Positions 52,075 through 61,996 are shown, numbered from the stretch's first letter. The stretch is 64,000 bases of DNA from Azospirillum halopraeferens DSM 3675 (GCF_000429625.1 NZ_KE386927.1:113160-177159), one strand, 5' to 3'. Notes: a model not told the origin generated them from the letters alone. Numbers and translations: made by a program.

Positions 52075-52860
52075 CTATCGCACCAGTTCGCCGACCGCGC
52101 GGGCGATGAGGTCCAGGTCGGAGTCGCGGGACAGGCGGTGGTCGCCGTCCTTCACCAGGGTCAGGCGCACGTCGGCCGTGGTGAGGGCCTCGGCCAGGCG
52201 CACGCTGGTCTGCCACGGCACGTCCTCGTCGCGCATGCCGTGCAGCAGGCGCACCGGGCCGGCAAAGGGCACGGGCGCGCGCAGCAGCAGGTGGTTGCGC
52301 CCCTCCTCGATCAGGGTGCGGGTCACCGGCTTCGGTGTGTCGAAATAGGCGGAGGGCCGGTGCCAGCGGCCCTCGCGCAGGATGGTGGCGCGGGTGGCCT
52401 CGTCCAGGCGCGCCCAGATCAGGTCCTCGGTGAAGTCGGGCGCCGAAGCGATGCCCACCAGGCCGGCCACCCGCTCCGGCCGCTGCCGCGCCACCAGCAG
52501 CATCATCCAGCCGCCCATGGAAGAACCGACCAGCACCTGCGGCCCGCGCGGCACCGCGTCCAGCACGGCCAGCGCGTCGTCCAGCCATGCGCCGATCGTT
52601 CCATCCTCGAAACGGCCGCTCGAGGCGCCGTGGCCGCCGTAGTCGAAGCGGGTGAAGGCGATCCCCTCCGCCACCGCCCGAGCCTCCAGGGCGCGGGCCT
52701 TGGTGCCGGTCATATCGGACATGAAACCACCGAGGAACATCACCCCCGGCCGGCCGTCGCCGGGGCGGCCGGGGGTGTGACGATAGGCTATGGTGGCGGC
52801 GCCGCGCCTCAGGCTATGGTGCGCGCCGTCTTCCGGAACGGCCGTGGCGGATCGGGTCAT
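52075..52860 (-). CDS. Alpha/beta hydrolase
   Basis: This 261-aa protein has GVMFLGGFMSDMTGTKARAL near the N-terminus, FDYGGHGASSGRFEDGTIG, the nucleophile elbow VLVGSSMGGWMML (catalytic Ser), an acid region HGMRDEDVPW, and His in LVKDGDHRLSRDSDL. The DMTGTKA and YFDTPKP features resemble the ABHD10 thioesterase group, so a thioesterase or carboxylesterase is likely. It is divergent from the glycosyltransferase. Confidence 0.85.
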   Translation of the reverse strand: MTRSATAVPEDGAHHSLRRGAATIAYRHTPGRPGDGRPGVMFLGGFMSDMTGTKARALEARAVAEGIAFTRFDYGGHGASSGRFEDGTIGAWLDDALAVLDAVPRGPQVLVGSSMGGWMMLLVARQRPERVAGLVGIASAPDFTEDLIWARLDEATRATILREGRWHRPSAYFDTPKPVTRTLIEEGRNHLLLRAPVPFAGPVRLLHGMRDEDVPWQTSVRLAEALTTADVRLTLVKDGDHRLSRDSDLDLIARAVGELVR

Positions 52861-52901
52861 GGTCGGAGGTCCCGGAGGGTCAGGAGACGCGGAGCGCGCC
52901 C

Positions 52902-54116
52902 ATGGAATCGGACAGCCACCTTAGCACCGGCCCGCAGGGGCGCAACCCGGACCCCGTGTTCGGCGGCCCCGGCCGGCGCCCGCCGGTGGTGCTCCAGGTC
53001 CTGCCCACCCTGGTCACCGGCGGCGCCGAGCGCGGCTGCATCGATGTGGCCCTGGCCCTGGCGGAGGCCGGGGCGACGCCCCTGGTGGCGTCACAGGGCG
53101 GCCCCATGGCGCACGAGCTGGACCGCGCCGGCATCGCCCACCTGGTGCTGCCGCTGGCGTCGAAGAACCCGCTGGTGATCCGCCGCAACGCCCGCCGGCT
53201 GGAGCGCATCATCGCCGACTTCGGCGTCGACATCGTGCACGCCCGGTCGCGCGCCCCGGCGTGGAGCGCCTGGCTGGCCTGCCGGCGCACCGGCGCGCGC
53301 TTCATGACCACCTTCCACGCCCCCTACAACTTCTCCAACGGGCTGAAGCGCTGGTACAATTCCGTCATGGCGCGGGGCGAGCGGATCATTGCCATATCGG
53401 AGTTCGTGCGCGACCACATCCTGGCGTCCTACGCCGTCGATCCCGCGGTCATCCGCGTCATCCACCGCGGCATCGACCCCGCCGTCTTCGCGCCGGAGCG
53501 GGTGGCCACCGCCCGCATGGTCCAGCTTGCCACCCGCTGGCGCCTGCCCGAGGACCGGCCGGTGGTCCTGCTGCCCGGCCGGCTCACCCGCTGGAAGGGG
53601 CAGACGGTGCTGCTGGACGCCCTGGCGGCGCTGGGCCGGCGCGACGTCCATTGCCTGCTGGTGGGGGCCGACCAGGGCCGCATCGGCTACCGCCGCGAGC
53701 TGGAGGAGCAGGCCAGGCGCCTCGGGCTCGACGGGCAGGTGCACATCACCGACCATTGCAGCGACATGGCCGCCGCCTACCGGCTGGCCACCGTCGTGGT
53801 CTCCGCCTCGCGCGAGCCGGAAGCCTTCGGCCGCGTCATCGTCGAGGCGCAGGCCATGGGCAAGCCGGTCATCGTCACGGCCATCGGCGCCTACCGGGAA
53901 ACCGTGCTGCCCGGCGAAACCGCCCGGGTGGTGCCGCCCGACGACGCCGGCGCCCTGGCCGGGGCGCTGGGCGAGATCCTGGCCCTCACCGATGAGCAGC
54001 GCGAGGCCATCGGCGAGCGCGCCCGCGCCTTCGTCGCCGAACGCTACACCCGCCAGCGCATGTGCGCCGACACCCTGGCGGTCTACGCCGAACTGCTGGA
54101 CACGGCGCGGCGGTAA
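52902..54116 (+). CDS. Glycosyltransferase family 4 protein
   Basis: This 404-aa GT-B enzyme has the N-terminal acceptor domain VVLQVLPTLVTGGAERGCID plus HARSRAPAWSAWLACRRTGA. The C-terminal donor domain has VLLPGRLTRWKGQTVLLDAL and ASREPEAFGRVIVEAQAMGK, with the E-x7-E nucleotide-sugar motif. It is probably a retaining transferase for cell-surface glycan. No polysaccharide genes adjoin it, so the product is unknown. It lies upstream of thrS with its own short spacer. Confidence 0.88.
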   Translation: MESDSHLSTGPQGRNPDPVFGGPGRRPPVVLQVLPTLVTGGAERGCIDVALALAEAGATPLVASQGGPMAHELDRAGIAHLVLPLASKNPLVIRRNARRLERIIADFGVDIVHARSRAPAWSAWLACRRTGARFMTTFHAPYNFSNGLKRWYNSVMARGERIIAISEFVRDHILASYAVDPAVIRVIHRGIDPAVFAPERVATARMVQLATRWRLPEDRPVVLLPGRLTRWKGQTVLLDALAALGRRDVHCLLVGADQGRIGYRRELEEQARRLGLDGQVHITDHCSDMAAAYRLATVVVSASREPEAFGRVIVEAQAMGKPVIVTAIGAYRETVLPGETARVVPPDDAGALAGALGEILALTDEQREAIGERARAFVAERYTRQRMCADTLAVYAELLDTARR

Positions 54117-54227
54117 GGCGCCCCGGCGACCGGGTGCCGCACCCCCGCGGGCTGGCATCCGGCGGCGCAAGCGCCTACATACCGCCTTTCCGACCGTGCC
54201 GGCACGGGCGAAACCATGGCGCTGCGC

Positions 54228-54255
54228 TTGACACCCCGCGCAACGCCTTTAGAGT
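54228..54255 (+). promoter_or_regulatory. thrS promoter
   Basis: A perfect TTGACA (54228-54233), a 16-base spacer, then TAGAGT (54250-54255, 4 of 6). The start would be near 54262, downstream of the most distal thrS frame start, so the true thrS start lies after it. Confidence 0.55.
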
Positions 54256-54311
54256 TCCGCGTCCCGGCGCCCATGGCCGGGACGCGTTGCAACGTGATTA
54301 CGGTGGTACCG

Positions 54312-56261
54312 GTGTCGTCCAACATTGCCATCACGCTGCCCGACGGCAGCGTGCGCGAATTCGACCGTCCGGTCACGGGGGCGGACGTCGCCGCCTCGAT
54401 CGGGCCGCGCCTCGCCAAAGATGCGCTTGCCGTCAAGGTCGACGGCACCATCCGCGACCTCACCGCGCCGATCACCGGCAACGCCCGCATCGAGATCGTC
54501 ACCCGCAGCCACCCCGACGCGCTGGAGGTGATCCGCCACGATGCCGCCCACGTGCTGGCGGAGGCGGTGCAGGCCCTCTACCCCGGCACCCAGGTGACCA
54601 TCGGCCCGTCCATCGCCAACGGCTTCTATTACGACTTCGCCCGCGACGAACCGTTCACGCCCGACGATCTGGAGCGGATCGAGGCGAAGATGCGCGAGAT
54701 CGTCGCCGGCGACGTCCCCATCGTCCGCGAGGAGTGGGACCGCGATCAGGCGATCCGCTACTTCAGGGACATCGGCGAGAAGTACAAGGCGGAGATCATC
54801 GCCGACCTGCCGGAGAGCGAGACCATCTCCGTCTACCGCCAGGGCGCGTGGCTGGACCTCTGCCGCGGCCCGCACGCGCCGTCCACGGCGAAGGTCGGCA
54901 CCGCCTTCAAGCTGATGAAGGTGGCCGGTGCCTACTGGCGCGGCGACCACCGCAACGCCATGCTCCAGCGCATCTACGGCACCGCCTGGCGCGACGAGAA
55001 GGAGCTGAAGGCCTACCTCACCCAGCTCGAGGAGGCGGAGAAGCGCGACCACCGCCGCCTGGGCCGCGAGATGGACCTGTTCCATCTGCAGGAGGAGGCC
55101 GCCGGCTCCGTCTTCTGGCACGCCAAGGGCTGGCAGCTCTGGCGCTCCCTGGAGACCTACATGCGCACCCGGCTGGAGCGCGCCGGCTACATCGAGGTGA
55201 AGACCCCCCAGCTCATCGACCGCACCCTGTGGGAGCAGTCGGGCCACTGGGAGAAGTTCCGCGAGAACATGTTCACGGTGCAGGCCGACGAGGACAAGAC
55301 CCTCGCCGTCAAGCCCATGAACTGCCCCGGCCATGTCCAGATTTTCCGCCAGGGGCTGAAGAGCTACCGCGACCTGCCCATGCGCATGGCGGAGTTCGGC
55401 GCCTGCCACCGCAACGAGCCGTCGGGCGCGCTGCACGGGATCATGCGCGTGCGCGCCTTCACCCAGGACGACGCGCACATCTTCTGCACCGAGGACCAGA
55501 TCACGTCCGAGAGCATCGCCTTCTGCAACCTGCTGCTGGCGATCTACAAGGACTTCGGGTTCGGGAACGTGCTGGTGAAGTTCTCCGACCGGCCGGCCAA
55601 GCGTGCCGGGTCCGACGCCACCTGGGACAAGGCGGAGGCCGGCCTGAAGGCCGCCTGCGACGCCGCCGGCCTGGCCTACGAGCTGAACCCCGGGGAGGGC
55701 GCCTTCTACGGCCCGAAGCTGGAGTTCACCCTGGTCGACGCCATCGGCCGGCAGTGGCAGTGCGGCACCCTGCAGCTCGACTTCGTGCTGCCGGAGCGCC
55801 TCGACGCCTCCTACATCGGCGAGGACGGGCAGCGCCACCGGCCGGTGATGCTGCACCGCGCCGTCCTCGGCTCGTTCGAGCGGTTCATCGGCATCCTGAT
55901 CGAGCATTACGCCGGCCGCTTCCCGCTGTGGCTGGCCCCGACCCAGGCGGTGGTGGCGACCATCACCAACGAGGCCGACGGCTACGCCGCCGAGGTGCTG
56001 GCGGCCCTGAAGGCCCGCGGCATCCGCGCCGTGCTCGACACCCGCAACGAGAAGATCAACCTGAAGGTCCGCGAGCACAGCTTGCAAAAGGTCCCGGTCC
56101 TGATGGTGGTGGGCAAGCGCGAGGCGGAGGAGCGCACGGTCGCCTTGAGGTACCTCGGCGGGAAGGATCAGGAAGTGCTTGCCCTGGACGCCGCACTCGA
56201 TAAACTGTCACTCAGCGCGCGTTCGCCCGCCGGCGATGCCGCGCCCGATTTGCCGTTCTGA
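54312..56261 (+). CDS. thrS: Threonyl-tRNA synthetase
   Basis: This 649-aa class II enzyme charges tRNA-Thr. It has an N-terminal TGS domain (NIAITLPDGSVREFDRPVTG), a second editing domain, the catalytic core with zinc residues in MNCPGHVQIFRQ, motif 2 GACHRNEPSGALHGIMRVRA and motif 3 GSFERFIGILIEHYAG, and an anticodon-binding end (AALKARGIRAVLDTRN). The GTG at 54312 gives the family length and follows the promoter at 54228; ATG 54273 is the other option. It is the first gene of the thrS-infC pair. Confidence 0.95.
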   Translation: MSSNIAITLPDGSVREFDRPVTGADVAASIGPRLAKDALAVKVDGTIRDLTAPITGNARIEIVTRSHPDALEVIRHDAAHVLAEAVQALYPGTQVTIGPSIANGFYYDFARDEPFTPDDLERIEAKMREIVAGDVPIVREEWDRDQAIRYFRDIGEKYKAEIIADLPESETISVYRQGAWLDLCRGPHAPSTAKVGTAFKLMKVAGAYWRGDHRNAMLQRIYGTAWRDEKELKAYLTQLEEAEKRDHRRLGREMDLFHLQEEAAGSVFWHAKGWQLWRSLETYMRTRLERAGYIEVKTPQLIDRTLWEQSGHWEKFRENMFTVQADEDKTLAVKPMNCPGHVQIFRQGLKSYRDLPMRMAEFGACHRNEPSGALHGIMRVRAFTQDDAHIFCTEDQITSESIAFCNLLLAIYKDFGFGNVLVKFSDRPAKRAGSDATWDKAEAGLKAACDAAGLAYELNPGEGAFYGPKLEFTLVDAIGRQWQCGTLQLDFVLPERLDASYIGEDGQRHRPVMLHRAVLGSFERFIGILIEHYAGRFPLWLAPTQAVVATITNEADGYAAEVLAALKARGIRAVLDTRNEKINLKVREHSLQKVPVLMVVGKREAEERTVALRYLGGKDQEVLALDAALDKLSLSARSPAGDAAPDLPF

Positions 56262-56336
56262 GAACCAGCCTGCGAACGGGCCACCGCATGGGGCGGCGGC
56301 CTGCGCGGGCTGCAACCAGCTAAGGGAGAAGAGTCC

Positions 56337-56873
56337 ATAGCCAGGATACCGACCGAAGCCGCTCCGACCCGCGAAGGGCCGCGGGTGAATCGTGAGATCA
56401 CGGCGCGTTCCGTCCGTCTCGTCGGCGCTGATGGCGAGATGGTGGGCGTTGTTTCGCTGCGCGACGCACTTATGGCCGCCGAAGACGCCAATCTCGACCT
56501 GGTCGAGGTGGCGCCGCAGGCCGAGCCTCCGGTGTGCAAGATCCTCGATTACGGCAAGTTCAAGTTCGAAGCCCAGAAGAAGGCTGCCGAAGCGCGCAAG
56601 CGTCAGAAGATCATCGAGGTGAAGGAGATCAAGCTCCGTCCCAACATCGATGACAACGACTATGACGTGAAGATGCGCGCCGCCCGGCGTTTCCTTGAAG
56701 AGGGCGACAAGGTCAAGGTGACCATGCGCTTCCGCGGACGCGAGATGGCGCACCAGGACCTGGGCATGAACGTGCTGATGCGCGTGCGCGACCAACTGGA
56801 CGAACTGGCAAAGGTCGAGCAGATGCCGAAGCTCGAAGGCCGCCAAATGGTCATGGTCATGTCCCCGCGGTAA
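56337..56873 (+). CDS. infC: Translation initiation factor IF-3, copy 2, AUA start
   Basis: This 178-aa IF-3 follows thrS in the usual order, but with no rpmI/rplT after it. N domain: VNREITARSVRLVGADGEM and LDLVEVAPQAEPPVCKILDY; C domain: IKLRPNIDDNDYDVKMRAAR. The start is ATA at 56337 behind TAAGGGAGAAGAG, in the same place as in copy 1, again non-AUG. From sequence it is the likely housekeeping copy. A T-rich intrinsic terminator follows 97 bases on. Confidence 0.9.
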   Translation: MARIPTEAAPTREGPRVNREITARSVRLVGADGEMVGVVSLRDALMAAEDANLDLVEVAPQAEPPVCKILDYGKFKFEAQKKAAEARKRQKIIEVKEIKLRPNIDDNDYDVKMRAARRFLEEGDKVKVTMRFRGREMAHQDLGMNVLMRVRDQLDELAKVEQMPKLEGRQMVMVMSPR

Positions 56874-56969
56874 CGGGACCCGGCACCGCGCACGCCGCCT
56901 GACCGGACCGGCCCCACCGGGGGCCGGCAAGCACGGTTTTTGGTTGTTCCGCTGGTGGTTGATCGGCAG

Positions 56970-56999
56970 GAGCCCGCCCTCACCGGCGGGCTCTTTTGC
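56970..56999 (+). terminator. Intrinsic terminator after thrS-infC
   Basis: GAGCCCGCC (56970-56978), a 6-base loop, GGCGGGCTC (56985-56993), then TTTTGCT. A strong Rho-independent terminator in this GC-rich background. Confidence 0.85.
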
Positions 57000-57036
57000 T
57001 GTCCACCCTGCGCATCACGGGGACACGCGACGGGCT

Positions 57037-57945
57037 TCAGCGGTTGACGATCAGCATCACGCCGGCCACCGCCAGCCCGGCGCCGATCCAGGCGCCGGCG
57101 GCGGCGGGGCGGCGGGTGACGATCCACAGCAGTGGCAGGATCAGCACCGGGCTGGTGGCCGACAGGGTGGCGACCACGCCGGCCCGCCCGTGCGCCAGCC
57201 CGATCATCAGCAGCGTCATGCCCAGCCCGATGCCGATGATGCCGTTGACGACCACCGGCCCCAGCACCGCCGGCTTCAGCGCCGCGGCGATGCCCGCGCG
57301 CTGCGACGGCCGCAGCCCGTACGCCAGCAGCAGGGCCGCCGCCGTGCCGACGCGCACCGCCGCCGCCGCCACGGGGTCGGTGCCGTCCGCCATGGCCGGC
57401 TTGGCGATCACCGACCCGGCGGCCTGGCACAGCGCCGCCACCAGGCACACCGCCACGCCGATGCCGATGCCGCCCTGCACCGCCTCCCACCGGTGGGTGG
57501 CCGGTTCGCGGGCGCGGTAGAACACGGCCAGCATGACCCCGGCGGTCACCAGGGCGATGCCCGCCAGCGTCGTCACCGCGAACCCCTCGCCCAGCGCCGC
57601 CCAGCCCAGCAGCGCCGTCATCGGCGCGTTGGTGGCGTAGACCACGGCGTTGCGCCGCGGCCCCAGGCGGCTGAGCGACCAGAACAGCGCGACGTCGCCC
57701 ATGACGATGCCGACCACGCCCGACAGGGCCAGCAGCGCGGCGTCGCGGGCGGTCAGCGTCTCCCAGCCGCCCAGCACCGTCACCGCCGCCGCCAGCAGGA
57801 CGAAGACGATGGACAGCCGCACGCGGTTGAAGGCGACGGAGCCGATGGCGCGCACCGGCCCGATGGCGATCAGGCCGCTGACCGCCCAGCACAGCGCGGC
57901 ACCCAGCCCGCCCAGGTTGGCGAGCATTACCGAATCGAAGGTCAT
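57037..57945 (-). CDS. EamA/DMT-family transporter
   Basis: This 302-aa protein has ten hydrophobic helices in two EamA repeats: ANLGGLGAALCWAVSGLIAI at the start, VVGIVMGDVALFWSLSRLGP, and in repeat two GVVATLSATSPVLILPLLWI. It is an inner-membrane exporter of unknown substrate and only distantly like the EamA protein at 12000. The ATG at 57945 lacks a purine-rich site; an ATG six codons on is an alternative. It lies 12 bases downstream of the aldehyde dehydrogenase on the same strand and is probably cotranscribed with it. Confidence 0.85.
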   Translation of the reverse strand: MTFDSVMLANLGGLGAALCWAVSGLIAIGPVRAIGSVAFNRVRLSIVFVLLAAAVTVLGGWETLTARDAALLALSGVVGIVMGDVALFWSLSRLGPRRNAVVYATNAPMTALLGWAALGEGFAVTTLAGIALVTAGVMLAVFYRAREPATHRWEAVQGGIGIGVAVCLVAALCQAAGSVIAKPAMADGTDPVAAAAVRVGTAAALLLAYGLRPSQRAGIAAALKPAVLGPVVVNGIIGIGLGMTLLMIGLAHGRAGVVATLSATSPVLILPLLWIVTRRPAAAGAWIGAGLAVAGVMLIVNR

Positions 57946-57957
57946 GGAGGGGCGTGT

Positions 57958-59466
57958 CTAGCGCAGGCGCATCCAGGTGGTTTTCAGCTCGGTGTACTTG
58001 TCCAGCGCGTGCAGCGACTTGTCGCGGCCGATGCCGGACTGCTTGAAGCCGCCGAACGGGGTGGTGATGTCGTCGGCGTCGAAGCAGTTCACGTACACGA
58101 CTCCGGCACGCAGCGACCGCGCCACGCGGTGGACGGTGTTGACGTCGTCGCTCCACACCGCCGCCGCCAGACCGAACGGGCTGTCGTTGGCCACCGCCAC
58201 CGCCTCCTCGGCGCTGTCGACGGTGATCACCGCCAGGACGGGGCCGAAGATCTCCTCGCGCGCGATGCGCATGGTGTTGTCGACGCCGTCGAACACGGTG
58301 GGCTGGACGTAGCAGCCGCCGGTCTCGCGGCGCACCCGCTCGCCGCCGGTCAGCAGCGCCGCTCCCTCCTCCCGGCCGACGTGGATGTAGCCGAGCACGC
58401 GCATGGTGTGCGTCTCGTCCACCATCGCCCCCATGCGGGTGGCCGGGTCCAGCGGGTCGCCCGGCTGATAGGCGGCGGCGTGCCCCAGCAGGCGCTCCAT
58501 CACCCGGTCCCTGACCGCCCGGTGCAGGATCAGGCGGGACCCGGCGGTGCACATCTGGCCCTGGTTGAAGAAGATGCCGGAGGCCGCCGCGTCGGCCGCC
58601 GCCTCCGGATCGCCGCAGCCGTCCAGCACGATGTGCGGCGTCTTGCCGCCGCACTCCAGCCCCACCCGCTTCATGTTGGACTGGCCGGAGTACTGCAGGA
58701 ACAGCTTGCCGGTTTCGGTGGAGCCGGTGAAGAACACCCCGTCCACGTCGGGGTGCAGGCCCAGCGCCTTGCCGGCGACGGGGCCGAAGCCGGGCACCAC
58801 GTTGAAGACGCCGTCGGGGATGCCGGCCTCGGCCGCCAGCTCGGCCAGGCGGAGCGCGGTCAGGGGCGACTGCTCCGCCGGCTTCAGCACCACGGAGTTG
58901 CCGGCGGCCAGGGCCGGAGCGACCTTCCAGGCGGCCATGATCATGGGGAAATTCCAGGGCACCACCGCGCCCACCACCCCCAGCGGTTCGCGCGTCACCA
59001 GGGCCAGCGAGTCGGGCGCGGTGGGGGCGATCTCGCCGTACACCTTATCTATGGCCTCCGCGTACCAGCGATAGCAGCGCACCGTCGCCGGCACGTCCAC
59101 CGCCAGGCTGTCGGCGATGGGCTTGCCCATGTCCAGAGTTTCCAGCAGTGCCAGCTCCTCTGCGTGCGCTTCGATCCGTTCGGCGAAGGCCAGCATCAGC
59201 GCCTTGCGCCGGGCCGGCGCCAGGGCGCGCCAGCGCCCGTCCGCGAAGGCGGCGCGGGCGGCGTGCACCGCCGCATCCACGTCCTCCTCCGCGCACTCCG
59301 CCACCTCGGCCAGCGTGCGCCCGTCGATCGGGCTCATGGCCGCGAAGGTGCGCCCGGATACGGCGTCGACGAACCGCCCGTCGATGAAGGCGCGGCTGCG
59401 GATGCGCAGCCCCCTGGCGCGGGCGCGCCAGTCGGCGGAGGCGGGGGCCGGCGGCGGGGTGGTCAT
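57958..59466 (-). CDS. NAD-dependent aldehyde dehydrogenase (PuuC-like)
   Basis: This 502-aa ALDH has VVGAVVPWNFPMIMAAWKVA with the NAD site, FTGSTETGKLF, the general base Glu in LECGGKTPHIVL, and the catalytic Cys in FFNQGQMCTAGSRL. The segment ITTPFGGFKQSGIGRDKSLH is typical of the gamma-aminobutyraldehyde/PuuC group, so oxidation of a polyamine-derived amino aldehyde is likely, though broad specificity is possible. The ATG follows GAGAAGGACGC. It heads a two-gene operon with the EamA transporter. Confidence 0.9.
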   Translation of the reverse strand: MTTPPPAPASADWRARARGLRIRSRAFIDGRFVDAVSGRTFAAMSPIDGRTLAEVAECAEEDVDAAVHAARAAFADGRWRALAPARRKALMLAFAERIEAHAEELALLETLDMGKPIADSLAVDVPATVRCYRWYAEAIDKVYGEIAPTAPDSLALVTREPLGVVGAVVPWNFPMIMAAWKVAPALAAGNSVVLKPAEQSPLTALRLAELAAEAGIPDGVFNVVPGFGPVAGKALGLHPDVDGVFFTGSTETGKLFLQYSGQSNMKRVGLECGGKTPHIVLDGCGDPEAAADAAASGIFFNQGQMCTAGSRLILHRAVRDRVMERLLGHAAAYQPGDPLDPATRMGAMVDETHTMRVLGYIHVGREEGAALLTGGERVRRETGGCYVQPTVFDGVDNTMRIAREEIFGPVLAVITVDSAEEAVAVANDSPFGLAAAVWSDDVNTVHRVARSLRAGVVYVNCFDADDITTPFGGFKQSGIGRDKSLHALDKYTELKTTWMRLR

Positions 59467-59639
59467 GGCGGTGCGTCCTTCTCACGGCGGTGCGGGCGCC
59501 ATCATGCCGCCGCCGCGCCACGGTGCACAAGCGCGCGACGGGGCACCGGGGCCGATCTGCCACGGCTGCGCACCCCCGGCGCCACCCCGCCGCTGCCATA
59601 CGATCGCATGTGCACCGTGTAATTTCCGATCTTTCTCTT

Positions 59640-59790
59640 GTATTGTTTGTTGTTGATGTAAGAATACAAACAAACATTCACGCTGTTATACCCGAACCGG
59701 TTTATGTTTATTGACAAAAATGAACAGACCTTAACTACGATTTCTCTATCACAACTTATTGACATTCTCCCCACACGGCATTAGACATAC
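59640..59790 (+). promoter_or_regulatory. AT-rich promoter region upstream of the TonB receptor gene
   Basis: The 494-base gap 59467-59960 has no gene. Its middle is the most AT-rich stretch of the window. It has a TTGTTTGT/ACAAACAA inverted repeat (near 59644-59675) and two exact TTGACA boxes at 59711-59716 and 59759-59764. The second has TAGACA 17 bases later (59782-59787). Regulated, possibly multi-promoter control of the downstream operon is likely. Confidence 0.5.
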
Positions 59791-59960
59791 AGTCATATGC
59801 GGTTCACGCGGTATATGCGGCATTCAGCCAGCCCAGCCATGTACCTCTCCTGAACAGCGTGTCATTGGTACCCACCGTGTCCTTTCCCAATTTCCGACCG
59901 GATCAGGATACCCGCAGCACGGGCATCCCCTTATCGATCCGGGCGGATGCCGAGGCAGCC

Positions 59961-61931
59961 ATGATCAAGAAGTTCTTCGCCGTCCTCCTGTGCGGCGTCG
60001 CCACCCTTCCTTTGGCGGCGCCGGCCGGTGCCCAGACCATCGACTACGGATCTCTTGAGCAACTCTTCGGGGAGCCGGTCACCACCAGCGCGACGGGCAA
60101 GCCGCAGCGCGCCAGCGAGGTGCCGGCGGCCATGGAGATCATCTCCGCCGGAGAGATCCGCCAGTCGGGGCTCGCCACGCTACCCGACATCCTGCAGCGC
60201 GTGGTGGGATTGGACGTCATGCGTTCGGGCATGGATGCGGCGGACGTCAGCGTGCGCGGCTACAACCAGCCCTACAGCCCGCGCCTGCTGGTCCTGGTCA
60301 ACGGGCGACAGGTCTATCTCGACCATTACGGGATGACGGCGTGGAGCGCGATTCCCGTCGAGCTGGCGGAGATCCGTCAGATCGAGGTGGTCAAGGGCCC
60401 CAACACCGCGCTGTTCGGCTTCAACGCCGTGGGCGGCGTCGTCAACATCGTCACGTACAATCCTTTGTACGACTCCGTGAACAACGTCACCGCCCGCTAC
60501 GGGACGCAGAACTTCCGCGAATTGTCCGGCGTCGCGTCGATGAAGCTGGGTGAGAAGACGGGCCTGCGGGTATCGGCCGGCGGCTTCAACGCCCACGAGT
60601 TCGACACCGCCGTCAACCGCAGCGAAGAAAGCCTGCGCCTGAACCCGCGGCGCCGGTCGGTCGCGGTGAACGGTCTGAGCGAGATCGCGCCCGGCCACCA
60701 GATGGCACTGGAACTGACCAAGTCCAATCTGGAGCGCTTCGAGCCTGTGGCCGGTCAGAACCGCTACAGCCGCACCGAATACGACACCTGGTCCGCCAAG
60801 GTGGCCTACACCGGCAACACTCCGATCGGCCTCGTCGAAGCGTCGCTCTACCGCAACGGCGCCAACATCGATCTGGCGCCGAACTACGACATCAACAACA
60901 CGGTGACGGTCGCCCGGCTGCAGGACCTGTTCAAGATCGGCACCAACCACAGCGTCCGGCTGACGGCCGAGTTCCGGCGCAACGAGATGAACAGCACGCC
61001 GGACCGCGGCGCCGACCTGCACTACGATGTCTACTCCGTGGGCGGCATGTGGGACTGGTCGATCACCGACCGGCTGTCCCTGGTCAACGCCCTGCGGCTG
61101 GATCATCTGCGCCTCGGCCGCACCGGCACCTTCACCGGCAACACCCCCTACACCAACGACAGCTACGACCGGAAGCTGACGGAGCCCAGCTTCAACAGCG
61201 GCATCGTCTTCAAGGCGACGGACGTCGATACGGTGCGCTTCATGATCGGGCGCGGCGTCCAGGTGCCGAGCATGATCGATTTCGGCCTGATGCAGTCCGC
61301 CGGTGTGGCGAGCGTCTACGGCAGCCCCTCGCTCGACCCCACCATCGTGACCAACTACGAAATCGGTTACGACCGCACCATCGACGCCATCGGCGGCGGC
61401 TTCCGGGCCTCGGTCTTCTACCAGACCAACGAGGACATGCTGTTCCGCACCCGGACGTTCCTGCTGAACCGTCGTCCGGTAGCCGTCTTCGACAATATGG
61501 GCGATTCCAGCGCCATCGGCCTGGAGACGTCGCTGAAGGGGCGGATCGGCGAGGATCTGGGCTGGAAGCTCGGCTACGCCTTCCAGGCCATCGACGACGA
61601 TCTCACGGCGGGGGTCACCAGCTTCCGCTTCGAGGATGCCACGCCGCAGCACAAGCTGTCGGCCGAACTCAACTACCGGTACGGCCAGTGGTCGGCCAAC
61701 CTGTTCGGCCTCTATGCGACGGCGGCCAAGGGGCTGCGCGGGACGGACACCGGCACGCGGGTGGTCGACGTGCCCAACTATTTCCTGCTGTCCGGCAGCG
61801 TCGGCTATGACGTGACCGAGACCGTCCGCGTCGCCCTGACGGGGCAGAACATCACGCAGGACACCGCCCGGCTGTCGCCGTTCGCGGCCGAGGAGCGCCG
61901 CGTGTTCCTGACGCTGTCCGCCAGCTTCTGA
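59961..61931 (+). CDS. TonB-dependent outer-membrane receptor
   Basis: This 656-aa receptor has a signal peptide (KKFFAVLLCGVATLPLAAPA, cut near GAQ), then a plug domain with QRASEVPAAMEIISAGEIRQ, LPDILQRVVGLDVMRSGMDA, VRGYNQPYSPRLLVLVNGRQ and VEVVKGPNTALFGFNAVGGV-like sequence, and a 22-strand-type barrel ending in aromatic LTLSASF. The ligand is unknown; no Fur box or siderophore gene is near. The following two genes (periplasmic protein, chemoreceptor) suggest a sensing role, as in receptor-signalling operons. The start at 59961 follows the long AT-rich region. Confidence 0.92.
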   Translation: MIKKFFAVLLCGVATLPLAAPAGAQTIDYGSLEQLFGEPVTTSATGKPQRASEVPAAMEIISAGEIRQSGLATLPDILQRVVGLDVMRSGMDAADVSVRGYNQPYSPRLLVLVNGRQVYLDHYGMTAWSAIPVELAEIRQIEVVKGPNTALFGFNAVGGVVNIVTYNPLYDSVNNVTARYGTQNFRELSGVASMKLGEKTGLRVSAGGFNAHEFDTAVNRSEESLRLNPRRRSVAVNGLSEIAPGHQMALELTKSNLERFEPVAGQNRYSRTEYDTWSAKVAYTGNTPIGLVEASLYRNGANIDLAPNYDINNTVTVARLQDLFKIGTNHSVRLTAEFRRNEMNSTPDRGADLHYDVYSVGGMWDWSITDRLSLVNALRLDHLRLGRTGTFTGNTPYTNDSYDRKLTEPSFNSGIVFKATDVDTVRFMIGRGVQVPSMIDFGLMQSAGVASVYGSPSLDPTIVTNYEIGYDRTIDAIGGGFRASVFYQTNEDMLFRTRTFLLNRRPVAVFDNMGDSSAIGLETSLKGRIGEDLGWKLGYAFQAIDDDLTAGVTSFRFEDATPQHKLSAELNYRYGQWSANLFGLYATAAKGLRGTDTGTRVVDVPNYFLLSGSVGYDVTETVRVALTGQNITQDTARLSPFAAEERRVFLTLSASF

Positions 61932-61996
61932 TGCCGCTGCCGCGCCGCCCTGCGGCGCGGCATCGCTTCGGCCAACCAAAGAGGATCGCGAGTACG

